64,000 nucleotides of DNA from positions 62,001 through 126,000 of the forward strand of contig NZ_JAPZSP010000018.1 in assembly GCF_027531705.1 (NCBI RefSeq), read 5' to 3'. This document shows positions 38,336 through 46,424 of this stretch, in pieces. The DNA comes from Flavobacterium sp. Its GTDB lineage: Bacteria > Bacteroidota > Bacteroidia > Flavobacteriales > Flavobacteriaceae. Below the pieces are notes generated by a model that was not told the origin of the DNA, did not search any database, and was given only the letters and a program-made list of their open reading frames with translations. The translations under genes were made by a program, and so were the position numbers. The first letter of the stretch is position 1. Every line of letters begins with the position of its first letter.

Positions 38336-38504
38336 TTTTATACCCTAAATTAATCCGAAGTATGCTAAAAGTATACTTTAAACGATTTTTTTTCGTTATC
38401 AATTTTAATTGTTAAACAATGTGTTAAAAAAAGCTTGCTATATTATGTAAGAGTTTTTAAAAAATTATGCACTTTTGTAAAAATACATAACCTAATTATT
38501 TCAT

Positions 38505-39224
38505 ATGATGATTTCAACCATCTTTTTACAAGCCACTACTGTTGTAGATTCATTGGCTAATACTGCAAATACACCAGCAACAACAGATGTTAGCATAACA
38601 GAAAACATATCTTATTTAGAATTCGTAATGAAAGGTGGAATAATGATTATTCCTATTATTCTACTATTGTTTTTCTGTGTTTATGTAATTATTGAGCGCT
38701 ATTTGTCAATTAAAAAAGCAACCAAACAAGATGCAAATTTACTTTCTGATGTAAAAGCGCAGCTAAAATCTGGCAAAATAGACAATGCGGTGATGCTTTG
38801 TAGCAGAGAAAACACTGCTTCAGGAAACATTCTTAAAAGTGGAATTGCAATCATAGGAAGACCAATTAGCGAAATAGAATCGGTAATGGAAAGAACTGCA
38901 AATGTTGAAATTGCTCAAATGGAAAAAGGATTAGGACATTTGGGATTAATTTCGGGTATTGCTCCAATTCTTGGTTTTATTGGAACAATTTCTGGAGTTA
39001 TCAAAATTTTCCATACCATTTCAAACACAGGAAATTTGAACATTCAAACCATTTCTGGAGGTTTATATGAAAAAATGATTAGTAGTGGTGCTGGTCTTGT
39101 TGTCGGTGTTATTGCCTACTCTGCATACCATTTATTTAACATGATGATTGATAGTTTTGCACTTAAAGTTGAAAAACAAACTTTAGAAATTATTAACGTA
39201 ATTCACGAACCAGATGGCAATTAG
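38505..39224 (+). CDS. exbB: ExbB/TolQ-family proton channel protein
   Basis: The 239-residue protein has three membrane segments: GGIMIIPIILLLFFCVYVII at about 45-65, and the conserved pair around LGLISGIAPILGFIGTISG and ISSGAGLVVGVIAYSAYH. The conserved motif GTISGVIKIFHTISNTG follows the second. ExbB pentamers with ExbD couple the proton gradient to TonB or to envelope motors. Two ATG codons in tandem (38505, 38508) make the exact start ambiguous. It overlaps exbD by 11 nt. No tonB is nearby. Confidence 0.93.
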   Translation: MMISTIFLQATTVVDSLANTANTPATTDVSITENISYLEFVMKGGIMIIPIILLLFFCVYVIIERYLSIKKATKQDANLLSDVKAQLKSGKIDNAVMLCSRENTASGNILKSGIAIIGRPISEIESVMERTANVEIAQMEKGLGHLGLISGIAPILGFIGTISGVIKIFHTISNTGNLNIQTISGGLYEKMISSGAGLVVGVIAYSAYHLFNMMIDSFALKVEKQTLEIINVIHEPDGN

Positions 39225-39606
39225 AAAAAACAGACGATTTCACCCCGAAATCCCAACTTCGTCATTAAGTGACATTATGTTCTTTTTGTTTTTGTTTTTC
39301 TTGATTATATCGACTTTAGCAAATCCGAATGTAATTAAATTAACGCTTCCAAAAGCAAAATCTAACGAATCAACGAATAAAGATCATATTTCACTTTCGG
39401 TTACTGATGATAAGTTGTATTATATAAATAAAGAACAAGTACCATTTGATCAATTGGAAAAGGTTTTATATGAAAAAACGACTGCTAACAACGATAAAAC
39501 GGTTGTGGTAAGAGTTCCTGCAGATAACAAAGTTCAAGACTTAGTAGATTTAATGCAAATGGGCGTTAAACTAAAACTAAATTTTGTTATTGCAACAACA
39601 AAATAA
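39214..39606 (+). CDS. exbD: ExbD/TolR-family biopolymer transport protein
   Basis: The 130-residue product has a basic cytoplasmic N terminus, a single membrane helix and a periplasmic domain. The helix begins SSLSDIMFFLFLFFLIIST, whose Asp is the conserved protonatable residue. The periplasmic domain ends with DKTVVVRVPADNKVQDLVDLM and a short last strand. The start codon lies inside the end of exbB (11-nt overlap), so the two are translationally coupled. It is 4 nt upstream of fluC. Confidence 0.94.
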   Translation: MAIRKNRRFHPEIPTSSLSDIMFFLFLFFLIISTLANPNVIKLTLPKAKSNESTNKDHISLSVTDDKLYYINKEQVPFDQLEKVLYEKTTANNDKTVVVRVPADNKVQDLVDLMQMGVKLKLNFVIATTK

Positions 39607-39610
39607 CATC

Positions 39611-39991
39611 ATGTTAAAAACCCTATTTTTGATAGCAATTGGAGGCGGTTTAGGTAGTATATTACGCTATTTGACAACTCTTTTTGTTCAAAAATATTAT
39701 TCGAATACATTTCCATTAGCCACCTTTATAACCAATATTTTGGGTTGTCTTTTGATTGGATTAATCATAGGTTTTTTAGAAAAAAATCAGTTGGCAAATT
39801 CAAATTTCAAATGGCTTTTGGTGACAGGTTTTTGCGGTGGCTTCACCACTTTTTCAACTTTTGGTTACGAAAACAGTTTGCTTTTTGAGAATCAAAATTC
39901 GGCAACAGCTTTCATTTATATAGCACTAAGTGTTATTGTCGGATTGTTTGCCGTTTGGTTAGGCTTGTTTTTGACCAAACTAGAGTATTAA
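39611..39991 (+). CDS. fluC: Fluoride ion channel FluC (CrcB)
   Basis: FluC exports fluoride as a dual-topology dimer. I choose ATG 39611 (MLKTLFLIAIGGGLGS), giving 126 residues. An earlier ATG at 39584 would overlap exbD and add a Gln/Asn-rich leader. Diagnostic motifs are GGGLGSILRY, TFITNILGCLLIG with the pore Asn, and GFCGGFTTFSTF with the Phe residues lining the fluoride path. Four membrane helices are evident. No fluoride riboswitch is visible upstream; the gene seems to be expressed with exbBD, 4 nt away. Confidence 0.95.
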   Translation: MLKTLFLIAIGGGLGSILRYLTTLFVQKYYSNTFPLATFITNILGCLLIGLIIGFLEKNQLANSNFKWLLVTGFCGGFTTFSTFGYENSLLFENQNSATAFIYIALSVIVGLFAVWLGLFLTKLEY

Positions 39992-40042
39992 GACGATGTT
40001 AATTTCTTTTCTTTTTGCGAAAAAAATGTAACTTCGCAGTCT

Positions 40043-41050
40043 ATGAACGAAAAAGACATTCAAGCAATTCAATTATTGCTCGCCACTCCTAAGAAAATTG
40101 CAATAATTCCGCACCGAAGCCCAGATGGTGACGCTATGGGGTCGACATTGGCATTGTATCATTTTTTACTCAAATTAAATCATCAGCCAACGGTTATTGC
40201 TCCAAATGATTTTCCTGAATTTTTAGCTTGGATGCCAGCTTCTGAATCAGTTTTGATTTATGAAAACGAAAGAGAAGGAACAACAAAAGTTCTAAAAGAA
40301 GCAGAATTGGTTTTTGTTTTAGATTTTAATGCACTTCATCGTACTGGTGAAATGGAAAATATTCTAAACAAACTTCAAGTTCCATTTGTTATGATTGACC
40401 ATCATCAAGAACCAGATGGATTTGCAACTTACACTTATTCTGATACAAAATTTGGTTCGACTTGTGAGATGATTTATAATTTCATTTCATTTCTCGGCAA
40501 AAAAGAACTTATCGACAAAACTATTGCAACTTGCATTTACACAGGAATTTTAACTGATTCAGGTTCTTTCAGATTTCCAAAAACCACAGGAACAACTCAC
40601 AGAATTATTGCTGAATTAATTGATTTGGGCGTTGAAAACACTGAAATTCCAACTTTACTTTTTGATAATAATTCGTACGAAAGACTGCAGTTATTAGGTC
40701 AAGCGTTACAGAATATGAAAGTTCTGCCACAATATAAAACGGCATTTATTACGCTTTCACAAAAAGAACTCGACCACTATAATTATGTAAAAGGCGACAC
40801 AGAAGGAATTGTGAATTACGGACTTACAATAAAAGGTATTATATTTGCTGCAATATTTATAGAGCATATTGATGAAAAAATCATTAAGATTTCGTTTCGT
40901 TCACAAGGAAATTTTGATGTAAATCAGTTTGCTAGACAACATTTCAACGGTGGTGGACATATTAACGCTGCTGGTGGAAAATCGCAATTGAGTATGAAAG
41001 AAACAGTTGCTAAATTTGAACAAATATTGACACAAACAACTATTCTATAA
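40043..41050 (+). CDS. DHH/DHHA1-family phosphoesterase (NrnA-like nanoRNase / pAp phosphatase)
   Basis: The 335-residue cytoplasmic enzyme has the metal-binding motifs of the DHH superfamily: PHRSPDGDAMGS, VLDFNALHRTG, the DHH motif in MIDHHQEP and GILTDSGSFRF. The C-terminal DHHA1 domain has NGGGHINAAGG. Relatives degrade short RNA oligonucleotides and dephosphorylate pAp from sulfate assimilation. The exact substrate here is not determined by sequence. It precedes gldI with a 1-nt gap, so the two are likely co-transcribed and coupled. Confidence 0.92.
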   Translation: MNEKDIQAIQLLLATPKKIAIIPHRSPDGDAMGSTLALYHFLLKLNHQPTVIAPNDFPEFLAWMPASESVLIYENEREGTTKVLKEAELVFVLDFNALHRTGEMENILNKLQVPFVMIDHHQEPDGFATYTYSDTKFGSTCEMIYNFISFLGKKELIDKTIATCIYTGILTDSGSFRFPKTTGTTHRIIAELIDLGVENTEIPTLLFDNNSYERLQLLGQALQNMKVLPQYKTAFITLSQKELDHYNYVKGDTEGIVNYGLTIKGIIFAAIFIEHIDEKIIKISFRSQGNFDVNQFARQHFNGGGHINAAGGKSQLSMKETVAKFEQILTQTTIL

Positions 41051-41051
41051 C

Positions 41052-41618
41052 ATGAGAGTAATTAAAAGTACACTACTAATTTTAACTGTTTTTATAGTAA
41101 GTTGTTCTCAGCAACAAGCTAGAAAACCTATTTCGCAATCTTCTGGAACTTTTATGAAAGAGTCTATTGAGAGAAATAAAAAATTGGTTGCTACCGAAGA
41201 AGACAAAATTGATTCAATTATCAAAAGTAATCCTGATAAAAAATTTATAGCTTCTAGCAAAGGTTATTGGTATGCTTACGAAAACAGAAATTTGAACGAT
41301 ACAATTTCTCCAAAAAAAGGTGATATTGCTTACTACAATTACGAAGTAAAAGACTTAAACGGAGCCATCATATATTCCGAAGCCGAACTAAAACCGCAGA
41401 CTTATTATGTTGATAAAGAACAAAAAATCATTATTGGTTTACGTCACGGTATCAAATTAATGCGCAAAAAAGAAAAAGTTATATTCCTATTCCCATCACA
41501 CATGGGATTTGGCTACCATGGCGACAACAACCGAATTGGTCATAACGAACCATTGATGTACACGGTAACATTAAATGATTTTAAAGAAGATCCTAATCCA
41601 AAATCACAAACTAATTAA
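41052..41618 (+). CDS. gldI: Gliding motility lipoprotein GldI (FKBP-type peptidyl-prolyl isomerase)
   Basis: GldI is an FKBP-type foldase lipoprotein needed for gliding in F. johnsoniae. The 188-residue product has lipobox FIVSC and the GldI-typical segment QQARKPISQSSGTFMKES, then ERNKKLVATEE. The FKBP domain contains GDIAYYNYEVKDLNGAIIYS, GLRHGIKLMRKKEKVIFLFP and GFGYHGDNNRIGHNEPLMYT. Its placement beside two periplasmic cyclophilin-FKBP fusions makes this stretch an envelope folding cluster, presumably serving outer-membrane and T9SS substrates. It lies 1 nt after the DHH gene and 15 nt before the next isomerase. Confidence 0.93.
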   Translation: MRVIKSTLLILTVFIVSCSQQQARKPISQSSGTFMKESIERNKKLVATEEDKIDSIIKSNPDKKFIASSKGYWYAYENRNLNDTISPKKGDIAYYNYEVKDLNGAIIYSEAELKPQTYYVDKEQKIIIGLRHGIKLMRKKEKVIFLFPSHMGFGYHGDNNRIGHNEPLMYTVTLNDFKEDPNPKSQTN

Positions 41619-41633
41619 TATTTAATCCAAAAA

Positions 41634-42743
41634 ATGAAAAGAATTTTACTAGTTGCTCTTATTCTTGCAACATTTGTTTCTTGTAAAGATGAAAACAGCA
41701 ATCTAAAAGATGGTTTATATGCCAAAATAGAAACTTCTAAAGGTGTAATTATTGCACAACTAGAATACGAAAAAACACCTGTAACGGTAGCCAATTTTGT
41801 AACATTAGCAGAAGGAAAAAATACTTTTGTAAACCCTGATTTTAAAGGAAAACCATTTTTTGACAAACTAAAATTTCATAGAGTTATTAAAGAATTTATG
41901 ATTCAAGGTGGAGATCCGCTTGGAAATGGTTCTGGCGATACCGGTTACAAGTTCAAAGATGAAATTACTGATTTAAGATTTGACAAAGGCGGTTTGTTAG
42001 CAATGGCAAATTCAGGACCTGGCACAAATAGTAGTCAATTTTTTATTACACATGTCCCAACTCCTTGGTTAGACGGCTTGCACACTATTTTTGGACATGT
42101 TGTTGAAGGAATGGATGTGGTAAACAAAATAGAACAAAACGATGATATTGTGGCTATTACCATCATTAGAAAAGGTGAAGCTGTTAAAAAATTTGACGCA
42201 GTAAAAGTTTTTTCTGATTTCTTTGCAAAAGAATCTGAACTGCAAAAAAAACAAGCTGCTATTAATGCTGAAAATAAAAGGCTTTACGAAGAAAAATACA
42301 AAGCTGTAATTGATGCAAAAGTATCTCAAATGAACAAATTGAAAACTGGCGCAACTAAAACAGCAAGCGGTTTACAATTTCAAGTTGTTAAAAAAGGAAC
42401 GGGTAAAAAACCAACTATAGGACAAAATGTTTTTATCCATTATGCTGGATTTTTAGAAAATGGCGAACTTTTTGATACAAGTATCGCAAGTGTTTCAAAA
42501 GAATTTGGAAAGTATGATGAGAATAGAGCCAATCAAAATGGTTATAGCCCAATTCCATTCCAATTTGGAAACAAACAAGGAATGATTCCAGGCTTTATTG
42601 AAGGTATCGAAAAAATGTCTTTTGGCGATAAAGCAATTCTATTTATTCCTTCAAATTTAGGTTATGGTGAAGCTGGTGCTGGCGGAGTGATTCCTCCAAA
42701 TGCGAACATTATTTTTGAAGTTGAATTATTAGAAAAAATGTAA
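41634..42743 (+). CDS. Lipoprotein peptidyl-prolyl isomerase: cyclophilin-FKBP fusion
   Basis: The 369-residue product has a lipobox (TFVSC). A cyclophilin domain covers about 28-205 ([40 protein letters not shown]). A charged helical linker (about 205-250) and an FKBP domain (about 255-369) follow, the latter with GQNVFIHYAGFLENGELFD, GMIPGFIEGIEKM and VIPPNANIIFEVELL. Fusions of the two isomerase families are known as dual-family immunophilins and have been described in flavobacteria. The catalytic Arg of the cyclophilin (FHR) and the aromatic FKBP pocket residues appear intact. It lies between gldI and a paralogue of the same design. Confidence 0.94.
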   Translation: MKRILLVALILATFVSCKDENSNLKDGLYAKIETSKGVIIAQLEYEKTPVTVANFVTLAEGKNTFVNPDFKGKPFFDKLKFHRVIKEFMIQGGDPLGNGSGDTGYKFKDEITDLRFDKGGLLAMANSGPGTNSSQFFITHVPTPWLDGLHTIFGHVVEGMDVVNKIEQNDDIVAITIIRKGEAVKKFDAVKVFSDFFAKESELQKKQAAINAENKRLYEEKYKAVIDAKVSQMNKLKTGATKTASGLQFQVVKKGTGKKPTIGQNVFIHYAGFLENGELFDTSIASVSKEFGKYDENRANQNGYSPIPFQFGNKQGMIPGFIEGIEKMSFGDKAILFIPSNLGYGEAGAGGVIPPNANIIFEVELLEKM

Positions 42744-42781
42744 ATTTTACAGAATTATATATAAAATTGAATTAATTAAAA

Positions 42782-44038
42782 ATGATGAAAATGAAATTAA
42801 AAATTGTTGTTCTTTTATTTTTAGGAATGATGAGCAGTTTTGCTCAAGTAAAAAAGAAAGCTACCGTAACAAAAAAAGCAGTAAGCACTAAAGTTGTAGC
42901 AAAACCAACTGCCAATTCTAACGAAGGAATTTTTGCTGAATTTGAAACTACAAAAGGTAAAATAGTTGTACAATTAGAATACAAAAAAGTGCCAATTACT
43001 GTAGCCAACTTTGTTGCATTGGTAGAAGGAAAACAATCATATGTAACTGATGAGAAATTCAAAAACAAACCTTTTTACGATGGATTGAAATTTCACAGAG
43101 TTATCAAAGATTTCATGATTCAAGGTGGTGATCCTGCTGGAAATGGTTCTGGCGGTCCAGGTTATAGTTTCAAAGATGAGTTCGACCCAAGTTTGGTTCA
43201 CGACAAAGGTGGAATTCTTTCTATGGCAAATTCTGGACCTGGAACTAATGGATCACAATTTTTCATTACTCATAAAGAAACTCCTTGGTTAAATAACAAG
43301 CACTCTGTTTTCGGACATGTTGTTACTGGAATGGACGTTGTAAATGCTATCGCTCAAGATGATGTTATGAATAAAGTAACAATTACAAGAAAAGGTACAG
43401 ACGCTAAAAAGTTTGATGCTGTAAAAATATTTTCAGATTATTATGCAAACAAAGCTGAAGACGATAAAAAACAAGCAGCCATAAAAGCAGAAGCTCAAAA
43501 AAAACAAGCTGAACTTGAAGCAGAAAAAAATAGAGCTTACAACGAACAATATGCGCCAGTAAAAGCGGCAAAAGTTAAACAGTTAGCTGAATTAAGAGCA
43601 ACTGCAACCAAATCTACAACAGGATTAGAAACTAAAGTTACCAAAGTTGGTTCAGGGAAAAAACCTGCTGAAGGAACAAACGTTTACATCAATTATGCTG
43701 GCTATTTAGAAGACGGAACTTTATTTGACAGCTGTATTGAATCAGTTGCAAAAGAATACGGAAAATTTGACCAACGTAGAGCTGACGCAAATGGTTACCA
43801 ACCAATGACAGCTCAAGCTGGGAAATATAACTTTATTCCAGGTTTTGCTGAAGGTTTGAACAGTATGTCTTTTGGTGACAAAGCGGTTTTGTTTATTCCA
43901 TCCAATTTGGCTTATGGCGAAAGAGGTGCAGGAAGTGTTATTCCACCAAATTCTAATATTGTTTTTGAAGTTGAGATGTTAGAAACTCCACCAGCTCCAG
44001 TTGCAGCACCTGCAATAAAACAAGCTGAAAAAAAATAA
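42782..44038 (+). CDS. Periplasmic peptidyl-prolyl isomerase: cyclophilin-FKBP fusion (paralogue)
   Basis: The 418-residue product has a type I signal peptide (ending SSFAQ) in place of a lipobox, then a basic linker ([15 protein letters not shown]). The cyclophilin domain has [20 protein letters not shown] and [21 protein letters not shown] long Ala/Lys/Glu helix (about 225-275) leads to the FKBP domain ([50 protein letters not shown]). It ends in an Ala/Pro-rich tail. Compared with the neighbour upstream it should be soluble and not lipid-anchored, so the pair may divide folding between membrane-near and free periplasmic space. The N terminus has several Met choices. A strong terminator follows. 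Confidence 0.94.
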   Translation: MMKMKLKIVVLLFLGMMSSFAQVKKKATVTKKAVSTKVVAKPTANSNEGIFAEFETTKGKIVVQLEYKKVPITVANFVALVEGKQSYVTDEKFKNKPFYDGLKFHRVIKDFMIQGGDPAGNGSGGPGYSFKDEFDPSLVHDKGGILSMANSGPGTNGSQFFITHKETPWLNNKHSVFGHVVTGMDVVNAIAQDDVMNKVTITRKGTDAKKFDAVKIFSDYYANKAEDDKKQAAIKAEAQKKQAELEAEKNRAYNEQYAPVKAAKVKQLAELRATATKSTTGLETKVTKVGSGKKPAEGTNVYINYAGYLEDGTLFDSCIESVAKEYGKFDQRRADANGYQPMTAQAGKYNFIPGFAEGLNSMSFGDKAVLFIPSNLAYGERGAGSVIPPNSNIVFEVEMLETPPAPVAAPAIKQAEKK

Positions 44039-44054
44039 GATTAAGACATAATGC

Positions 44055-44089
44055 AAAAGGCACAAAATTCAATGAGTTTTGTGCCTTTT
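44055..44089. terminator. Strong intrinsic terminator closing the exbB-gldI-isomerase run
   Basis: A perfect 13-bp stem (AAAAGGCACAAAA with TTTTGTGCCTTTT), 9-nt loop and T tract, 17 nt after the isomerase stop. The flanking A run could serve the convergent gene ending at 44132 as well. Confidence 0.92.
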
Positions 44090-44131
44090 TTTATTTTATT
44101 TGTCATTCTGAACTTGTTTCAGAATCTAAAA

Positions 44132-44569
44132 CTATTTTTTGAATTTCCATTCAAATTCGTCGTTGTCATTTATAATGGCTCCCATTTCTACATTGGCAAT
44201 TACACCAAATTCTGTTTGTAGAATAAACCAATTACTTTCGTTGAAATGATTTTCAGCCAAATCAAAATCTTCATTTTCCCAAGTTTTCAAACCTTTTTCT
44301 AAAAGTTCATTTTTTACTTCTTCAACATTTCGATTGATTAACTTTTTATCAAACAAAGTCAAATCTGGGTTAGAACAAATAATGTATCCTAATTTGAAAT
44401 CTTCATCTTCGTAAAAAGTTAAGCGAACTCTTTTAGCATTGTACACATAAATTACATTGTCATCGTCATCTTTGAATTGTTTGTTGGGCAATCCGTAAAT
44501 TTCAGTAACATCGGTCTGTTTCATTCCGAATAGCAATTCGTCTATTCCGTTTTTTAGATTTATCTTCAT
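44132..44569 (-). CDS. Uncharacterised small cytoplasmic protein
   Basis: I do not recognise a named family for this 145-residue acidic protein. It has no signal peptide or membrane segment. It begins with an amphipathic stretch (GIDELLFGMKQTDVTEIYGL) and an acidic DDDDNVIYVYNAKRVRLTFY strand pair. It continues with beta strands and one helix (NVEEVKNELLEKGL) and ends EFEWKFKK. The fold looks alpha/beta with two related halves, each with an FxxxDFxL/FxLGY-type strand. It is isolated between a terminator and the divergent small-peptide gene. Confidence 0.75.
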   Translation of the reverse strand: MKINLKNGIDELLFGMKQTDVTEIYGLPNKQFKDDDDNVIYVYNAKRVRLTFYEDEDFKLGYIICSNPDLTLFDKKLINRNVEEVKNELLEKGLKTWENEDFDLAENHFNESNWFILQTEFGVIANVEMGAIINDNDEFEWKFKK

Positions 44570-44684
44570 TTTAGTCTTATTTGTTACAAAAGTAACTATT
44601 TACATTTTAAGAGATTTCTGTTTTTGTAGAAAATAAAATAGTATATTTACATATAACTAAGAAGAAATCCTAAATAAAAATACC

Positions 44685-44795
44685 ATGGCAAAAAGTCAAG
44701 ACGCAAAAAAAACAGTTAAAAAAGAACCTCTTAAAACCGCAAAGGAAAAGAAAGAGGAAAAAAGAGAAAAGAAAAATAGTCCAAAAAGAGATTAA
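44685..44795 (+). CDS. 36-residue lysine-rich peptide
   Basis: A short open frame from ATG 44685 to TAA 44795 encodes a highly basic peptide beginning MAKSQDAKKTVKKEPLKTAK and ending SPKRD; 14 of its 36 residues are Lys and 2 are Arg. Support for reality comes from its context: a TATATTTA -7-like element 36-43 nt upstream (44642-44649) and a perfect terminator starting 3 nt after the stop. I recall similar short Lys-rich peptides in other flavobacteria, but I cannot confirm conservation here. Nucleic acid or ribosome binding would fit the charge, as inference only. Confidence 0.6.
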   Translation: MAKSQDAKKTVKKEPLKTAKEKKEEKREKKNSPKRD

Positions 44796-44797
44796 AA

Positions 44798-44831
44798 AAA
44801 AGCTCACTAGATATAAATTTAGTGAGCTTTT
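44798..44831. terminator. Bidirectional intrinsic terminator
   Basis: A perfect 12-bp stem (AAAAGCTCACTA with TAGTGAGCTTTT) and 10-nt loop. It starts 3 nt after the small-peptide stop and ends 10 nt past the convergent oxidoreductase stop, so it serves both. Confidence 0.9.
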
Positions 44832-44840
44832 AAATTTTAG

Positions 44841-46250
44841 TTATTCCACATCAGGAAATATTTTTCCTGGATTTAGAATATTATTTGGATCGAAAATAGA
44901 TTTTATGCGTTCCATTAACTCTAAATGCGTTTTAGTAAAAGCAATGTTCATATAGTTTTTTTGAACATAACCAATGCCGTGTTCGCCTGATAAAGTTCCT
45001 TTTAAAGAAACAGTTAATTCAAATATTTCTCTTATTCCTTTGGTAACTTCGGTGTTCCAATTTTCGTCAGACATATTGCCTTTTATGATGTTTACGTGCA
45101 AATTTCCGTCGCCTGCATGACCATAACAAACCGATTGAAAACCATATTTTTTTCCAATAGTTTTGATGCCTTCTAGTAATTTTGGCAATTCATATCTTGG
45201 TACAACCGTGTCTTCTTCTTTGTAAATAGAATTTGATTTTACCGCTTCAGCCACATTTCTTCTCATTTTCCAAAGTGCATTTTTTTGGTCTTCGGTATCG
45301 GCAAATAAAATTTCGTCAATTTCATATTGTTCTAAAACACTTGTAATTTTTTCAGCTTCTTGAAATAAAATATCAGGATAATTTCCGTCAACTTCTATTA
45401 ATAAATGTGCTTGAACTTCGTCTTTTATTTGAATGTTTAATCCTTCAATGAATTTCAAACTCCAATCGATGGCATCGCGTTCCATAAACTCTAATGCACT
45501 TGGAACAATTCCCGCTCTGAAAATAGCTGAAACAGCTTCGCAAGCTTGACTAGCTTTGTAAAATGGCACCAAAAGCAAGACATTATGAGAAACTGTTGGA
45601 ATCAACTTTAAAACAATTTTGGTAATTACGCCGAGTGTTCCTTCGCTTCCAACTAACAGTTGTGTGAAATTATATCCTGTAGAATTTTTTAGCGTGTTTG
45701 CACCTGTCCAAATGATTTCGCCTGTTGGCAAAACGATTTCGAGGTTTAGCACATAATCTTTGGTTACACCATATTTTACAGCTCTTGCACCGCCAGCGTT
45801 TTCGGCAACATTGCCACCAATCCAGCAACTTCCTTGACTACTTGGATCTGGTGGATAGAACAATCCTTTTTCGGCAACGGCTTCTCTTAGCACTTGTGTA
45901 ATCACGGCTGGCTCAACAGTAACTTGAAGATTGAGTTCATCAATTTCTAAGATTTTGTTGAATCTGTCCATTGCTAAACCAATTCCTTGATGGATACTCA
46001 ATGCACCACCACTCAAACCTGTTCGTGCACCAATTGGCGTTACCGGAATTTTATGTGTATTGGCTACTTTAATAATTTGGGAAACTTCTTTGGAATTGGC
46101 TGGTTTCAAAACCACGTTTGGTGGAAAAACATAGTCTTCGGTTTCGTCATGACCATAATGATTACGTGTTTCTTCGTCTAAAAAAAGGTAGTCAGCACCA
46201 ACAATTTTTTCTAATTCTTTTATGATTTCGGGATGAAGATTTTGTTGCAT
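44841..46250 (-). CDS. FAD-linked oxidoreductase (GlcD / D-lactate dehydrogenase type)
   Basis: The 469-residue cytoplasmic enzyme belongs to the vanillyl-alcohol oxidase/PCMH family. The FAD-binding half has TPIGARTGLSGGALSIHQG, PDPSSQGSCWIGGNVAENAG, STGYNFTQLLVGSEGTLGV and the preceding KYGVTKDYV. The C-terminal cap has CYGHAGDGNLHVNI with metal-binding His residues and SGEHGIGYVQKNYM. Relatives oxidise D-lactate, glycolate or D-2-hydroxyglutarate. No iron-sulfur GlcF partner gene is adjacent, so the substrate and electron acceptor remain open. A TATTTTTG element (minus strand, 46317-46310) about 60 nt upstream is a candidate -7 box. Confidence 0.93.
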   Translation of the reverse strand: MQQNLHPEIIKELEKIVGADYLFLDEETRNHYGHDETEDYVFPPNVVLKPANSKEVSQIIKVANTHKIPVTPIGARTGLSGGALSIHQGIGLAMDRFNKILEIDELNLQVTVEPAVITQVLREAVAEKGLFYPPDPSSQGSCWIGGNVAENAGGARAVKYGVTKDYVLNLEIVLPTGEIIWTGANTLKNSTGYNFTQLLVGSEGTLGVITKIVLKLIPTVSHNVLLLVPFYKASQACEAVSAIFRAGIVPSALEFMERDAIDWSLKFIEGLNIQIKDEVQAHLLIEVDGNYPDILFQEAEKITSVLEQYEIDEILFADTEDQKNALWKMRRNVAEAVKSNSIYKEEDTVVPRYELPKLLEGIKTIGKKYGFQSVCYGHAGDGNLHVNIIKGNMSDENWNTEVTKGIREIFELTVSLKGTLSGEHGIGYVQKNYMNIAFTKTHLELMERIKSIFDPNNILNPGKIFPDVE

Positions 46251-46323
46251 TTTTGATGGTAATTGAACTGTAAATTTACACTATTTTTTATTTTGAAAAA
46301 TGATTTTTGCAAAAATACATTGG

Positions 46324-46424
46324 CTAACTAGCCCTGACAGAGTGGAAATCCTTTTTTCTTAAAAAAGATTGGAACGGCGGCAGGAAAATGGATTCCTAAA
46401 ATGTCCAAGCCTTTACGCTCCTAA
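46324..46424 (+). repeat. Structured intergenic repeat, copy 2 (Flavo-1-like RNA candidate)
   Basis: The longest of the three copies. CCTG (46333-46336) can pair with CAGG (46381-46384), and GAGTG (46340-46344) with CGCTC (46416-46420), giving the same interleaved pattern as copies 1 and 3. Only this copy keeps an internal hairpin, AATCcTTTTTT paired with AAAAAAGATT (46347-46370, one bulge). The 3' end overlaps the last codons and stop of the hydrolase gene, whose terminal Gly-Ala codons (GGA GCG) are the complement of the conserved CGCTCC. Confidence 0.6.

Noticed and set aside
39584..39610. Longer fluC start inside exbD
   Set aside because: The extra residues are Gln/Asn-rich and not part of the conserved channel; ATG 39611 fits the family.
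39607..39611. Fluoride riboswitch before fluC
   Set aside because: Only 4 nt separate exbD and fluC and no riboswitch-like pseudoknot is present upstream of the run.
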